A stretch of 64,000 nucleotides of DNA, from contig JBCCUL010000011.1 of NCBI GenBank assembly GCA_039197065.1, positions 135,026 to 199,025 of the forward strand. The letters run 5' to 3'. Source of the DNA: JANQPX01 sp039197065. Lineage in GTDB: Bacteria; Pseudomonadota; Alphaproteobacteria; Geminicoccales; Geminicoccaceae. Shown here one piece after another: positions 54,494 through 63,886 of the stretch; within the stretch, counting starts at the first letter, position 1; each line of letters starts with the position of its first letter. The translations under genes and the position numbers were made by a program. The notes under the pieces are model-generated. The model saw only the letters and a list, made by a program, of their open reading frames with translations, made no database searches and had not been told where the DNA came from.

Positions 54494-55210
54494 TCAATCA
54501 GCGCCGATGAGCTGCCGGCGCATCGCTTCGATTGCCTGCTCATCGCGCCTTTGATCTCGATCCAGCGTCACGTCGGTCGTGCGCTCGACATGGGTCGGGC
54601 TCGTCGACAGGAAGACGATCTGATCAGCAAGCGTGATCGCCTCGCGCAAACTATGGGTCACGAAGACGACGGCGGCCGGATGCGCCGCCAGCGTGTCAAG
54701 GAGGAGCTGGTGCAGACGTTCGGCCGTCGGTTCGTCGAGGGAGACGAAGGGCTCGTCCATTAAAAGCAGCTTCGGCTGAATGATGAAGGCGCGCGCCAGC
54801 GCCACCCGGCGCGCCATGCCGAGCGACAGACGATTGGCGAAGACTTTTCGCACGTCCCGAAGGCCCATTTCATCGAGCCAGGAATCGATCAGTGGGTCGG
54901 GATCGATCCCGTCGTCGAGCACCAGCTTCAGATTGTCTTCGACCGTAAGCCAAGGGAGGAGACGCGGTTCCTGAAAAACATAGGCGACCCGGTCTTCTTC
55001 CAGCCGGGTGATCTTACCCTCGAAGTCTTGGTCGACGCCGGCGATCATGTTGAGGATCGTGGTCTTGCCGCAGCCGCTCGGGCCGAACAGCGCGACGAAA
55101 CCGTTCTCCGGCACATCAAGGACGAAATCCCGCACCACATGTTTCGGCGGCGCATTGCCGACCGCGAGGAAGCGCTTCGAGTGGATTCTCGCCTGGAGTG
55201 CTTGGGTCAT
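54494..55210 (-). CDS. ABC transporter ATP-binding protein (NitT/TauT type)
   Basis: A 238-aa ATPase. Walker A is GPSGCGKTT (43-51), Q-loop YVFQEPRLLPW, Walker B LLLMDEPFVSLD, and the switch His lies in FVTHS. The signature motif reads LSLGM, not LSGGQ; the change is unusual but seen in some members of this group. It energises import together with the permease and binding protein upstream. It is the last gene of the three-gene operon. Confidence 0.92.
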   Translation of the reverse strand: MTQALQARIHSKRFLAVGNAPPKHVVRDFVLDVPENGFVALFGPSGCGKTTILNMIAGVDQDFEGKITRLEEDRVAYVFQEPRLLPWLTVEDNLKLVLDDGIDPDPLIDSWLDEMGLRDVRKVFANRLSLGMARRVALARAFIIQPKLLLMDEPFVSLDEPTAERLHQLLLDTLAAHPAAVVFVTHSLREAITLADQIVFLSTSPTHVERTTDVTLDRDQRRDEQAIEAMRRQLIGAD

Positions 55211-55220
55211 CTGACTCCGA

Positions 55221-56039
55221 TCACGACCGTCGCCATCTGGTTACTCGGCGCTCCAGCGGCAGCATCAGGGTCCATTCGATCAGAAGTATCACGATCGTGA
55301 AGGCGAGCGCGTAGGCGAGGATCTTGTCCACATCGAAATTCGCGAAATATTCGAAGATCTTGAAGCCGATGCCGCTGGAGCGGCCGAGGAGTTCGGTCAC
55401 CAGTACGATCTTCCAGATGAGGGCGAGGCCAGAGCGCGCGGCGGCGGCGAGATAGGGGTAGAGCTGGGGGAGGATCACCTTAGTGAAAGTTTTTTTCCGG
55501 CCGATGCGAAAGCTCGCCGCCATTTCGAGGAGGCTCGGGTCGAGGGCGCGAGCCCCCTCGCGGATGGTGACCACGACATTCGGGATCTTGTTGAGGGCGA
55601 CCGCCACGACCACGGCGGTTTCGACGAGACCGATCCAGATGTAGCACAGCACGATGGTGACAAGCGCCGGAAGATTCAGAAAGACCACGAGCCAGGCATG
55701 GCCGATCTTATCGATGAGCGGCAGGCGTCCCATGGCGAAGCCGATGGCCGTGCCGATCACCATGGCGACCGTGAAGCTTGCAAGTACGCGGGCAAGCGTG
55801 ACGCCGAGATGGTAAGGCAGATCGCCCTTCGCCGTTTCCTCGATGATACCAGTGATGACTTGGAACGGTGTCGGCAAGCGGCGCGGATCGTCGGCAATCA
55901 TCGCGCCCATTTGCCAGACCAGAAGCAGGAGCGCAATCGAGAGCCCCGCCCAGAAGGCGCCCTCCCAAAGCGCCGAGCGGTCGACCGCACTGCTCCGACC
56001 TTCGGTTTCGCTAAGGTCAGCCCTTGTGCCGACGGCCAC
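55221..56039 (-). CDS. ABC transporter permease (NitT/TauT type)
   Basis: A 272-aa membrane protein with about six helices. The ATPase-coupling EAA-like loop is in ALDPSLLEMAASFRIGRKKTF, and ILPQLYPYLAAAARSGLALIWKIVLVTELLG follows, typical of SsuC/TauC permeases. It lies 10-12 bp from both neighbours of its operon. Confidence 0.92.
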   Translation of the reverse strand: MAVGTRADLSETEGRSSAVDRSALWEGAFWAGLSIALLLLVWQMGAMIADDPRRLPTPFQVITGIIEETAKGDLPYHLGVTLARVLASFTVAMVIGTAIGFAMGRLPLIDKIGHAWLVVFLNLPALVTIVLCYIWIGLVETAVVVAVALNKIPNVVVTIREGARALDPSLLEMAASFRIGRKKTFTKVILPQLYPYLAAAARSGLALIWKIVLVTELLGRSSGIGFKIFEYFANFDVDKILAYALAFTIVILLIEWTLMLPLERRVTRWRRS

Positions 56040-56051
56040 GCGCTTGCTGGC

Positions 56052-57047
56052 CTAGTAGCTGATGTTCGGCCAGAAGGTTCCTTCGACCAGCACCGGTGAG
56101 CGGCCTACCAGGTCCTCGCCGCCGAGCTTGGACATGAGATCGTAGAGCTGCGCGGCGTCCGCACGCTCGATCTCGCCCCAGCTGAGCGGAATGCCCTCCT
56201 GGAAGCGGGCTTTCAGCGTGTCCAGCGTGGCGTCGTCGGCTGCCTTGGTCTTTTCGCGTAGACGCTGCCACTCCTCGTCAGTTTGCATCAACGCCTTGGC
56301 TGCGCGCGAGGCATCGGCAAAGGCTTCGACCAGATCGGCGTTCTCATTGGCAAAGTCCTCGTGGAAGACATAGCCGAGCTGCGGGACGTCGCTAGCAATA
56401 CCGAGCTCGCTCGCGGCTTCGTTCACACCTAGGAGCCGGTTATAGCCCTTGGCTTCGAGACGCGCGCAGAAATGCCAGTAGTTGAGGACCGCATCCAGCT
56501 CGCCGGTCTCGACCTTTTCGTTCAGAAGTGGCGGGGCTCCAAAGACGGCTTCGACCTCGTCGGCAAGCTCAATGCCGTGGCGATCCTTGGCGACTGCCTG
56601 GACCATGAGCCAGCTTTTGTCCAGCTCGCCGCCGGCAACGCCGATCTTCTTGCCTTTGAGGTCTTCGAGGCTTTGGATCTCTGAGCCGGGCGGGGTCATC
56701 AGCGCACCGACCGTGCTCGAATAGGGAATGAAGGTGTAATTCTCCCCCTCGGCCCGCTGACGGGACACCCAGAACCAGTCGGTGACGATGCCATCGACGG
56801 CATCACCCTGGAGCGCCACCTTGGTTGCCTGACCGCCAGCATAGCCCTCGACCGCAAGGGTGAAGCTCCGCTCCTCGTCGAGGCCGTGATGCTTGATGAC
56901 GTCGAGTTCCCAGTTGACCGTACCGAAGCCGAGCACGCCCAGGCGAAGCACGCCGATATTCTCGGCGGCAGCCCGAACCTGCCCCGGCAAGGCAGCAGCC
57001 ATCGGCAGAGCGATCAAGGCAGCCAGCAGCCACCGTCCATGAGCCAT
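56052..57047 (-). CDS. ABC transporter periplasmic substrate-binding protein (NitT/TauT type)
   Basis: A 331-aa protein from ATG 57047, which follows GGGGAGG six bases upstream. Residues 1-26 form a signal peptide ending in VRA. The body resembles nitrate/sulfonate/taurine binding proteins: LEDLKGKKIGVAGGELDKSW and an aromatic pocket (NYWHFCARLEAKGY). The ligand is not determined; no adjacent sulfonate or thiamine gene helps. It leads the operon with permease and ATPase. Confidence 0.9.
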   Translation of the reverse strand: MAHGRWLLAALIALPMAAALPGQVRAAAENIGVLRLGVLGFGTVNWELDVIKHHGLDEERSFTLAVEGYAGGQATKVALQGDAVDGIVTDWFWVSRQRAEGENYTFIPYSSTVGALMTPPGSEIQSLEDLKGKKIGVAGGELDKSWLMVQAVAKDRHGIELADEVEAVFGAPPLLNEKVETGELDAVLNYWHFCARLEAKGYNRLLGVNEAASELGIASDVPQLGYVFHEDFANENADLVEAFADASRAAKALMQTDEEWQRLREKTKAADDATLDTLKARFQEGIPLSWGEIERADAAQLYDLMSKLGGEDLVGRSPVLVEGTFWPNISY

Positions 57048-57146
57048 CTTAACCTCCCCAGTTCTTGGGCATATCCACCGAGGCACAACTTACCCCCTCG
57101 TCAGCAGATCGCAAAGGGCGGATAGCCGCGCCTTCATACCCACCAA

Positions 57147-57959
57147 TCACATGCCCGGATTTTCATCCAGCGTCCCGATGATGGTCTGGTCATAGTCGAT
57201 GATCGCACCGGTCAGCAGGCCGCTTTCGGCAGAGGCCATGTAAGCGACCGCGCGCGCCACATCGTCGACCTCGATCAGCCGGCCGAACGGTTGGGCAGCA
57301 CTCGCGATCTCAAGCCAATTTTCCGGCCTTGCGTGGACCTCAGTCTGCACGATGTGCTCGCGCGGCGTGTTGGTCCAGCCGATGTTCAACGTGTTCACCC
57401 GGATGCGGTCATGCTTCACGGCGTTGGCGAGCGCCCGGGTCATGGTCATGAGCGCACCCTTCGAGCTCGAATAGGGGATCAGGAAGGGCGGGCCGCCATG
57501 GGCGACGATGGTGCCGATATTGACGATCGCGCCTTCGACCTTGTGGCGACGCATGACCTCGATCGCGCGCTGACTCATGAAGAACTGGGACTTTACGTTG
57601 AGGTCGAAGAGTTCGTCCCAGATCTCCTCGGTGGTGGTCTCGACATTGCCGCGGATCGTCGAGGCGGCGCAGTTTACGAGGCAATCGAGCCGGCCATAGG
57701 CCTTTTCGGCCTGATCGATCACCTCGCGGCCTTCGGCCATGTTGCGCAGATTGGCCGGAACGAAGAGCGTGCACGTCCCGTTCTCTGAGAGCTCCTTGGC
57801 GATCGCCTCGCCCCGTTCCGCATTCCGCCCGCAGATCACGAGGCCTTCGGCGCCGCGGGCCGCGAACAGGCGCGCAACGCCCTCGCCCAAACCCTGGGTC
57901 CCGCCGGTGATGACCGCGACTTTACCTTTAAAGCCCCGTGCTTCGTCATCCGCCTCCAT
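57147..57959 (-). CDS. SDR-family oxidoreductase
   Basis: A 270-aa classical short-chain dehydrogenase. The cofactor motif is TGGTQGLGEG near residues 18-27, the active-site YSSSK (Tyr and Lys four apart) is in the middle, and NIGWTNTPREH follows. It is co-oriented with the Gfo/Idh/MocA gene 73 bp upstream, so the pair may act on the same sugar or polyol. The substrate is unknown. Confidence 0.9.
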   Translation of the reverse strand: MEADDEARGFKGKVAVITGGTQGLGEGVARLFAARGAEGLVICGRNAERGEAIAKELSENGTCTLFVPANLRNMAEGREVIDQAEKAYGRLDCLVNCAASTIRGNVETTTEEIWDELFDLNVKSQFFMSQRAIEVMRRHKVEGAIVNIGTIVAHGGPPFLIPYSSSKGALMTMTRALANAVKHDRIRVNTLNIGWTNTPREHIVQTEVHARPENWLEIASAAQPFGRLIEVDDVARAVAYMASAESGLLTGAIIDYDQTIIGTLDENPGM

Positions 57960-58032
57960 GGTCCGCTCCCCTGATCATTCGTGCTTTCTTCCCATGGTCC
58001 GTCAAAGCCGCGGGTCTTGGCAAGGGGCGGGA

Positions 58033-59094
58033 TCAGAGAGTGACCGGCATTCCCTCTTTGACCGAGCGCTCGGCGGCAGCCCCCATCACCACCGCGCGCA
58101 GCCCGTCCTCGACCGAAATCTCGGGGCGACCGCCTTCTAGGATCATCCGGCGAAAGCGCTCATGCTGAAAGAAGGTGGCACCGTTGTGATGGCCAAGCTC
58201 CAGGAGTTCCGGATCGACCGGAATGGTTTCCTTCAGGAGTGGTAGCGCGACACCCATACGCTCCACCGGCCGGCGTTCGCCGATTGTGATGGTCGATGAG
58301 GGAATGCCGCACTCCACTTTGCCCTTGTCGCCGATCGCCACGACTTCCTCCTGATCGCGGCTGGCCTCAGCGAACATGCAGAGATCGAGCATGGCGCGCA
58401 CGCCGATCTCGAAATCGACGACGACATAGGCATTGTCGATCACATCCGGCCGCTCGCCGTCGATCTCCTCATCCAGGTGGTTTACATCCTGCCCGCCGGA
58501 CGCATAGATCCGCGACGGTTCCGCGCCGATGATCCGATGCATCAGGTCGAAGAAGTGACAGCATTTCTCGACCAGCGTGCCGCCAGAGGTCCGTGAAAAG
58601 CGGTTCCAATTGCCGACCTTCTCAAGGAAGGGAAAGCGATGCTCGCGAATCGAGAGCATGTGGAGCTTGCCGACGCGCCCAGCCTCGACCTCCTCGATCA
58701 ACCGGCCGATCGCCGGCATGTAACGATACTCCATTGCCACCCAGACCGGCGCTGCGCGGTCAGCGGCAAGCGTCGCTATGTGGCGGGCATCGTCGACGGT
58801 CGCGCAGAGCGGCTTTTCCACCATGATCGGAAGGTCGGTCGCCATCGCGTTGATCAGGACGTCATGATGGGTGTGGTTGGGGCTTGCGATGATCAGCGCG
58901 TCGGCCAGGCCTGAGCCGAGAAGGGCTCGATAATCGGAAAACGCTTCGGCGCCAGCGAGAAGGGCCGCCTGCTCGCGCATCCCCGGATCGGGATCGGCGA
59001 CGGCGGTGACTTCAGCGCCCTCCATGTGATTGAGAAAGCGGATATGTTCCTGGCCCATCATGCCGGAGCCGATCAAAGCGTAGCGGGTGGTCAT
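58033..59094 (-). CDS. Gfo/Idh/MocA-family oxidoreductase
   Basis: A 353-aa protein from ATG 59094. The N-terminal Rossmann motif YALIGSGMMGQEHIRFL is followed by the family signature VEKPLCATVDDARH (catalytic EKP lysine). The C-terminal domain has RTSGGTLVEKCCHFFDLMHRI. Such enzymes oxidise or reduce sugars, inositols and similar compounds with NAD(P). The frame extends upstream to 59190, but that part is unlikely to be coding. Confidence 0.9.
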   Translation of the reverse strand: MTTRYALIGSGMMGQEHIRFLNHMEGAEVTAVADPDPGMREQAALLAGAEAFSDYRALLGSGLADALIIASPNHTHHDVLINAMATDLPIMVEKPLCATVDDARHIATLAADRAAPVWVAMEYRYMPAIGRLIEEVEAGRVGKLHMLSIREHRFPFLEKVGNWNRFSRTSGGTLVEKCCHFFDLMHRIIGAEPSRIYASGGQDVNHLDEEIDGERPDVIDNAYVVVDFEIGVRAMLDLCMFAEASRDQEEVVAIGDKGKVECGIPSSTITIGERRPVERMGVALPLLKETIPVDPELLELGHHNGATFFQHERFRRMILEGGRPEISVEDGLRAVVMGAAAERSVKEGMPVTL

Positions 59095-59404
59095 CGTTGT
59101 CTTTCTGGAGGAGCTCAAGGTGAGCGTGACAGTTTTTGAACAGTGCCCCCATTTGGCCGAGCCTTCAGAAACCGTCAATTCAAATCCCATGGAGATCAGT
59201 CAAATCGGCCAAGAACGCACTGGAAAGAAAAAAGACTCTCCATCATGCCCGGTTGACCCTCGGGAACCGTTCAACGTCGCCAACGGCTCTAGTCTCTAGG
59301 CAAGACTGCAGGTTCCACCTGAACGTCTAGGCGATGCTGCGGCGTTACCGCGGCCGCCATAACGGCGACGATTGCCGAACATTCGATCAAGGGAGGTCAT
59401 CCAG
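59095..59404. other. Divergent intergenic region
   Basis: 310 bp between the Gfo/Idh/MocA gene and the binding-protein gene. It should hold both promoters. I see no gene and no convincing operator. Confidence 0.4.
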
Positions 59405-60658
59405 ATGAAGACAACGTTTCTCGCCAGTGCGTCTGCGGCTTTGATGCTGCTGGCAGCCGGCGCACAGGCCCAGGAAAAGCTCAAGATCGGCGTGACCGCA
59501 ACGCTCGAAGGCACCTACACGGTCCTCGGCGAAGACGGCATGCGCGGGTTCAACGTGGCGCTTCAGGAACGCGGCGGCCAAGCTGGCGGCAAGGAGATCG
59601 AAGTGATCGTCGGCTCCACCGATGCCAGCCCGGACAGTGCGGTACGCGCCGCCAGAAAGCTGGTTGAGCAGGATGAGGTGGACGTGCTGATCGCCCCGCT
59701 CTCCGGCTCCGAGGGCATCGCTATCCGCGACTACGCCAAGACCCAGCCGGACATGACCTTCGTGAACGCCTCCTCAGGCGCTCAGGAAACCACCTACGTC
59801 AATCCGTCCGAGAACTTCTTCCGCTTCAACCTGGATGGTGCTCAGTGGCAGGCCGGCCTCGGCGACTACATCTACAATGAGAAGGGCTACCGTACGATCG
59901 CGACCGTCGGTGAGGACTACTCTTTCGTCTACACGCAGGTCTTCGGCCTGGCGCTGGAATTTTGCGGGCTTGGCGGTGAGATCACCGAGCGCTTCTGGGT
60001 GCCGCTCGGCACCAAGGACTTCGCCTCCGTGATCGCAGCGCTTCCCGACGATGTCGACGCCATCTATCTCGGCCTCGGCGGCGGCGATGCAGTCAACTTT
60101 TTGAACCAGTACCAGCAGGCCGGCGGCGAGGCCGCACTTATCGGCGGCAGCATCATGGTCGACCAGACCGTGCTCTCCTCCAAAGGCAGCGCCAAGGACG
60201 CCTTGATCGGCACGGTCGCCGCCAGTGGTCAGGGCGACACCTGGGAAGACGAGGGCTGGCAGGCGTTCGTCAAGGCCTACCAGGATGCCTTCCCGCCGGA
60301 AGAGCGTTTCCCCGGCCCCTCCCTGCTCGCGACCAGCTACTACAATGCAGCGAGTGCGGTCTTCAACGCGCTCGACGAGGTCGGCGGCGATCTTTCCGGT
60401 GGGCATGACCAGCTTCGCGAGGTGCTTGCGAACATGGAGCTGGACGCGCCGAACGGTAAGATCACGCTCGACGAAAACCGCCAGGCGATCGGCACCAACT
60501 TCGTGACCGAGGTGGTCGAGGATGCGGATGGCAATCTCGTCTCCCAGGTCGTGCAGGTTGTCGAGAACGTCAATCAGACCCTCGGCATGGATCCGGAACT
60601 CTTCGCAACCATCGGCCTCCCGGCGCGCGACGTGCCGGAGTGCAAGGTCTACGAGTAA
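59405..60658 (+). CDS. Periplasmic binding protein of the branched-chain amino acid (LivJ) type, no linked transporter
   Basis: A 417-aa protein from ATG 59405, with GGGAGG nine bases upstream. The signal peptide ends in AQAQ near residue 20. Type I periplasmic binding fold: LKIGVTATLEGTYTVLGEDGMRGFNVAL, VIVGSTDASPDSAVRAARKLVEQDEVDVLIAPLSG-like sequence and MTFVNASSG. Ligands of the family include amino acids, amides and aromatic acids. No permease or ATPase gene is adjacent, and a strong terminator follows, so it is transcribed alone. It must share a transporter elsewhere or act in sensing. Confidence 0.9.
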   Translation: MKTTFLASASAALMLLAAGAQAQEKLKIGVTATLEGTYTVLGEDGMRGFNVALQERGGQAGGKEIEVIVGSTDASPDSAVRAARKLVEQDEVDVLIAPLSGSEGIAIRDYAKTQPDMTFVNASSGAQETTYVNPSENFFRFNLDGAQWQAGLGDYIYNEKGYRTIATVGEDYSFVYTQVFGLALEFCGLGGEITERFWVPLGTKDFASVIAALPDDVDAIYLGLGGGDAVNFLNQYQQAGGEAALIGGSIMVDQTVLSSKGSAKDALIGTVAASGQGDTWEDEGWQAFVKAYQDAFPPEERFPGPSLLATSYYNAASAVFNALDEVGGDLSGGHDQLREVLANMELDAPNGKITLDENRQAIGTNFVTEVVEDADGNLVSQVVQVVENVNQTLGMDPELFATIGLPARDVPECKVYE

Positions 60659-60669
60659 GCTTGCTTCAT

Positions 60670-60709
60670 GGGACCGGGCAGAGTCTCTAGGAACGCCCGG
60701 TCCCTTTTT
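60670..60709 (+). terminator. Intrinsic terminator after the LivJ-type gene
   Basis: A ten-base stem GGGACCGGGC / GCCCGGTCCC with a 15-base loop is followed directly by TTTTT. It starts 12 bases after the stop codon, marking the end of a single-gene transcript. Confidence 0.9.
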
Positions 60710-60754
60710 CTTTCCGATCTTTGGTTGAACCGCTATCTGATCTAAAGGGCCTGC

Positions 60755-61888
60755 ATGGCGCTCATTAACTATTTGACCAGAATTCATCTTGCTGACGGCG
60801 TCCTTGAAGATGCGCTCGGTGCCGAAGCCGAAGCACTTGGCGCTAAAAGACCGTTTCTGGTTACCGACCGGGGACTGGTGGAGTCAGGCTTGGTTGAACG
60901 TGCTCTGTCCGCCCTATCGCCCTCGCTTGACGTCACGATATTCACCGACACTCCATCCAATCCGACAGAGGCAGCGGCCAGACAAGCCGCAGAGCTTTAC
61001 CGAAACGAAGCGTGTGACAGTCTGATCGGTTTCGGAGGCGGCTCCTGCATCGACCTTGCAAAGGCTGTTGGTATTCTCGTTACCCATAATGGCCCACTTG
61101 CCGACTATGCCGCCATTGAGGGCGGTGTCGCACGAATCAAAGACGTCTTGCCGCCGCTGATCGCGATCCCGACGACCGCTGGCACGGGCTCAGAAGTGGG
61201 ACGCGGTACCGTAATCATTCTGGACGATGGACGAAAACTGGGCCTTCTCAGTCCCCATCTCATTCCAAGGGTCGCGATTTGTGATCCGACACTAACGCTT
61301 GGCCTGCCGCCCCTGCTTACGGCGGGCACGGGCATGGATGCCCTCACCCATTGCATTGAGACCTATATCGCGACCGCTTACAATCCGCCGGCCGATGGAA
61401 TCGCCCTAGACGGCCTGAAGCGCGCGGCAGCACATATCGAGCGCGCAGTCGAGAAAGGTACAGATCTCGTTGCCAGACGCGAAATGATGGCAGCCGCGAT
61501 GAATGGCGCGCTGGCCTTCCAGAAAGGGCTCGGCGGCGTGCATGCGATGAGCCATGGGCTTGCCAGCGTCGAAGGTTGCGATCTGCATCACGGCACACTG
61601 AATGCCGTGCTTCTGCCCTATGTCCTTGACTTCAACGGTCCGGCGGTCAGCCACCGCTACGAAGATCTGGCCCTTGCCATGGGCCTTCCCGCGAACGCTG
61701 ATCTTCCCAACGCCGTTCACAGGCTTAACGAGCGTCTGGGCCTCCCAGCCCGGCTTGGTTCGATGGGTGTCGACGAAGAAGCGATCAACATCGCTGCACC
61801 GCTCGCCGAGAAGGATCATACCAACGGCACCAACCCCAGACGTGCAACAGCCTCAGATTATCAAAAGCTGATGCAAGCGGCGCTATAA
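60755..61888 (+). CDS. Iron-containing alcohol dehydrogenase
   Basis: A 377-aa type III alcohol dehydrogenase. The NAD-binding GFGGGSCIDLAKA, TTAGTGSEVGRGTVI, and metal-ligand segments GMDALTHCIETY and HAMSHGLASVEGCDLHHG identify it. It oxidises or reduces an alcohol/aldehyde pair in the cytosol; the substrate cannot be told. It lies 45 bp after the terminator and converges on the phosphodiesterase gene. Confidence 0.92.
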   Translation: MALINYLTRIHLADGVLEDALGAEAEALGAKRPFLVTDRGLVESGLVERALSALSPSLDVTIFTDTPSNPTEAAARQAAELYRNEACDSLIGFGGGSCIDLAKAVGILVTHNGPLADYAAIEGGVARIKDVLPPLIAIPTTAGTGSEVGRGTVIILDDGRKLGLLSPHLIPRVAICDPTLTLGLPPLLTAGTGMDALTHCIETYIATAYNPPADGIALDGLKRAAAHIERAVEKGTDLVARREMMAAAMNGALAFQKGLGGVHAMSHGLASVEGCDLHHGTLNAVLLPYVLDFNGPAVSHRYEDLALAMGLPANADLPNAVHRLNERLGLPARLGSMGVDEEAINIAAPLAEKDHTNGTNPRRATASDYQKLMQAAL

Positions 61889-61934
61889 CGTCGTCGACAA
61901 TATAGAAGAACGGCTTCACATCTTCCGGGCCAGA

Positions 61935-63413
61935 TTAGCTGACCCTATCGCCGCATAAGACCACCGGATGCGAGCTACCGGTTGCAAGTGTAACCCGCTG
62001 TTCGAAGCCGTCACGGCCGGCGCTTACGATCTTGGTGTCGGAGTCAGGGCGCTCGTTGCCAGTCACTGCAGCAAGTGGCGCGCCCGTAATGCTTTTCGGG
62101 ATCGGTACATCCATGAGGGCAAGCAGTGTCGGCACGATATCGGTAAGATCGGCTGGATCCTTGATCGGCCCAAGCTCCGGCAAATCAGCACCGCCAAATG
62201 CAAGCAGAGTATTCTGTTCAAACGGGTTCAGTCCACCATGCATGCCGCCTCCAAGCGGTACATCAATTGGTGTCGTGCAGCCTCCTTTGCCGGGAAGGCC
62301 GTGCTGGTCACGGTCGCTCGATGACCGCAGCACGCAAACGAGATGAGCGGCCCGCACATGTTCGGTGCCGACTAAGCTGTAGGGAAGCGTTCCCGGCACC
62401 TCCCCCTCTCGCTCAGACCTACTCCTTGAAAAGAGATGCCCGATCATTGGGTGCGCCATAAGGGTATTCGCGATGGTTTCGACCCTTGCCGGCGTCTTGT
62501 CCTTAAGCGTCAAGTCGAGAGTGATGCCAAGGCCCGCTACTAAATCGATTCCGTGTCCCGGGTGGTCGGACGCGGATAAACCGACATCTGTCAGCATTCC
62601 ATGGACATCGACATGCTCTTCAGTCGTGATATGGCCGTGATCACTCATCGCCACGATCAATGTTTCTTCAGCATCCGGTCTCGCCCTGACAGCATCCAGG
62701 ATACGTCCGAAATGTTCATCTACGCGACTCACGATCGCGCTCGAATCATCTGAACCGATCTCCCGAAAATGATAGGATGTGTCAGGTTCGGAAAACCAGA
62801 TAAGGGCCACATCCGGTCGGCGCGTCTTCAAGACATGTTCAATCAAAACGTCGGCGCCATAGTCTACGTCGTCAAATTTTGGCACCGCGCTTTCGGGTAA
62901 AGGACCGAAGCGATCCACGACCTCTTCGACGGCCGCAGGTGTCTGGGTATAGGCAGTACCATGGATAGAGAACGTCCAATGACCATGTGCCAACGCCTTA
63001 TGGTTCGCCAAATAGGCTGATCCCGCAGAACCGGTGTGCACAACGGCGAAGGATTTTCCGGCACGCGCTAAGGCGCACCCAAGGCCTTCCGCCTCCACAA
63101 AACGACCGCCATAGTGATCCTCGGCTTTTCTGAGGTCGGGAGCGAAGGACGTATCGATCATGCGATCCGCAGTCACGGTCGGATCGAGGAACTTATTGTT
63201 CATGATTCCATGGGTTGTGGGTTTCGAGCCAGTCGCAAAGCTTGCTGTTGCGACGCGCGTCACCGACGGGAAAACGGAGCGGCTTTCGCGAAACCAGATA
63301 CCTTTTTGTGCAAAACGACAGATATTTGGCGTGAGTTCGGTCGTTACTCGATCTGGGCGAAGGCCATCGAACACAGCGATGACAGCTCTCTTGAACAAGG
63401 CGGGTTTCGTCAA
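61935..63413 (-). CDS. Alkaline-phosphatase-superfamily phosphodiesterase / hydrolase
   Basis: A 492-aa protein of the nucleotide pyrophosphatase / phosphonoacetate hydrolase group. VIAVFDGLRPDR holds the first metal Asp; FPSVTRVATASFATG holds the likely Thr nucleophile; MSDHGHITTEEHVDVHG and GGGMHGGLNPFEQNTLLAFGG hold further metal ligands. No signal peptide is seen. The start is TTG 63413, supported by a perfect AGGAGG seven bases upstream. Whether it hydrolyses phosphodiesters, phosphonates or sulfates cannot be decided. Confidence 0.88.
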   Translation of the reverse strand: MTKPALFKRAVIAVFDGLRPDRVTTELTPNICRFAQKGIWFRESRSVFPSVTRVATASFATGSKPTTHGIMNNKFLDPTVTADRMIDTSFAPDLRKAEDHYGGRFVEAEGLGCALARAGKSFAVVHTGSAGSAYLANHKALAHGHWTFSIHGTAYTQTPAAVEEVVDRFGPLPESAVPKFDDVDYGADVLIEHVLKTRRPDVALIWFSEPDTSYHFREIGSDDSSAIVSRVDEHFGRILDAVRARPDAEETLIVAMSDHGHITTEEHVDVHGMLTDVGLSASDHPGHGIDLVAGLGITLDLTLKDKTPARVETIANTLMAHPMIGHLFSRSRSEREGEVPGTLPYSLVGTEHVRAAHLVCVLRSSSDRDQHGLPGKGGCTTPIDVPLGGGMHGGLNPFEQNTLLAFGGADLPELGPIKDPADLTDIVPTLLALMDVPIPKSITGAPLAAVTGNERPDSDTKIVSAGRDGFEQRVTLATGSSHPVVLCGDRVS

Positions 63414-63674
63414 AGCTTAGCCTCCTGGCGTACGATTACCGAAAACAATGAACAGCCGACTGATGACAGCTTTGCGAAGCCGTCTTCAGCGCGCTCTAAT
63501 CTTCGTCTAGAGCCAAGCTATCATCTCGGCGCTGTCAAAACCGATCAGGCGGGATTCAGACTTAGCCCCCTCTCCTAGTTTTCGACAAAGATGCCCACCG
63601 AGCGGTTCAAAGGTTCGGCGATCTGTTGACCGTCCGCCTCGACTAAGACCTTATCGCCGACCGCATCGATTTCA

Positions 63675-63886
63675 ATGAAGAACCATGTCTGGAGTTACGA
63701 CTTTGTCCAGGACCGCACCGACGACGGCAAGCCGTTTCGGATGCTTGCCGCGCTCGACGCGTTCAGTCGGAGGTGTTGTCGATCGTCGTCGCCTGACGCC
63801 TGCGCAGCGACGATGTCATGGCTTGCCTGGCGGATCTCTTTGTCCAGCACGGCGTGCCTGGTAAGCGGTGTTCTGGTCACACCATA
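63675..63886 (+). pseudogene. Frameshifted IS3-family transposase (OrfB integrase core) remnant
   Basis: The frame from 63675 reads NHVWSYDFVQDRTDDGKPFRMLAALDAFSR, the start of the DDE integrase core of IS3-type OrfB. After about 63765 the match continues in another frame as RLRSDDVMACLADLFVQHGVPG. The catalytic remainder is missing. No inverted terminal repeats were found. A frame starting ATG at 63959/63965 (MVMPIGAGLQEKLR) runs off the right edge and is not identified. Confidence 0.75.

Noticed and set aside
63114..63578. 154-codon plus-strand frame over the phosphodiesterase start
   Set aside because: It overlaps the N terminus of a clear minus-strand enzyme with an AGGAGG-supported start and has no domain of its own.
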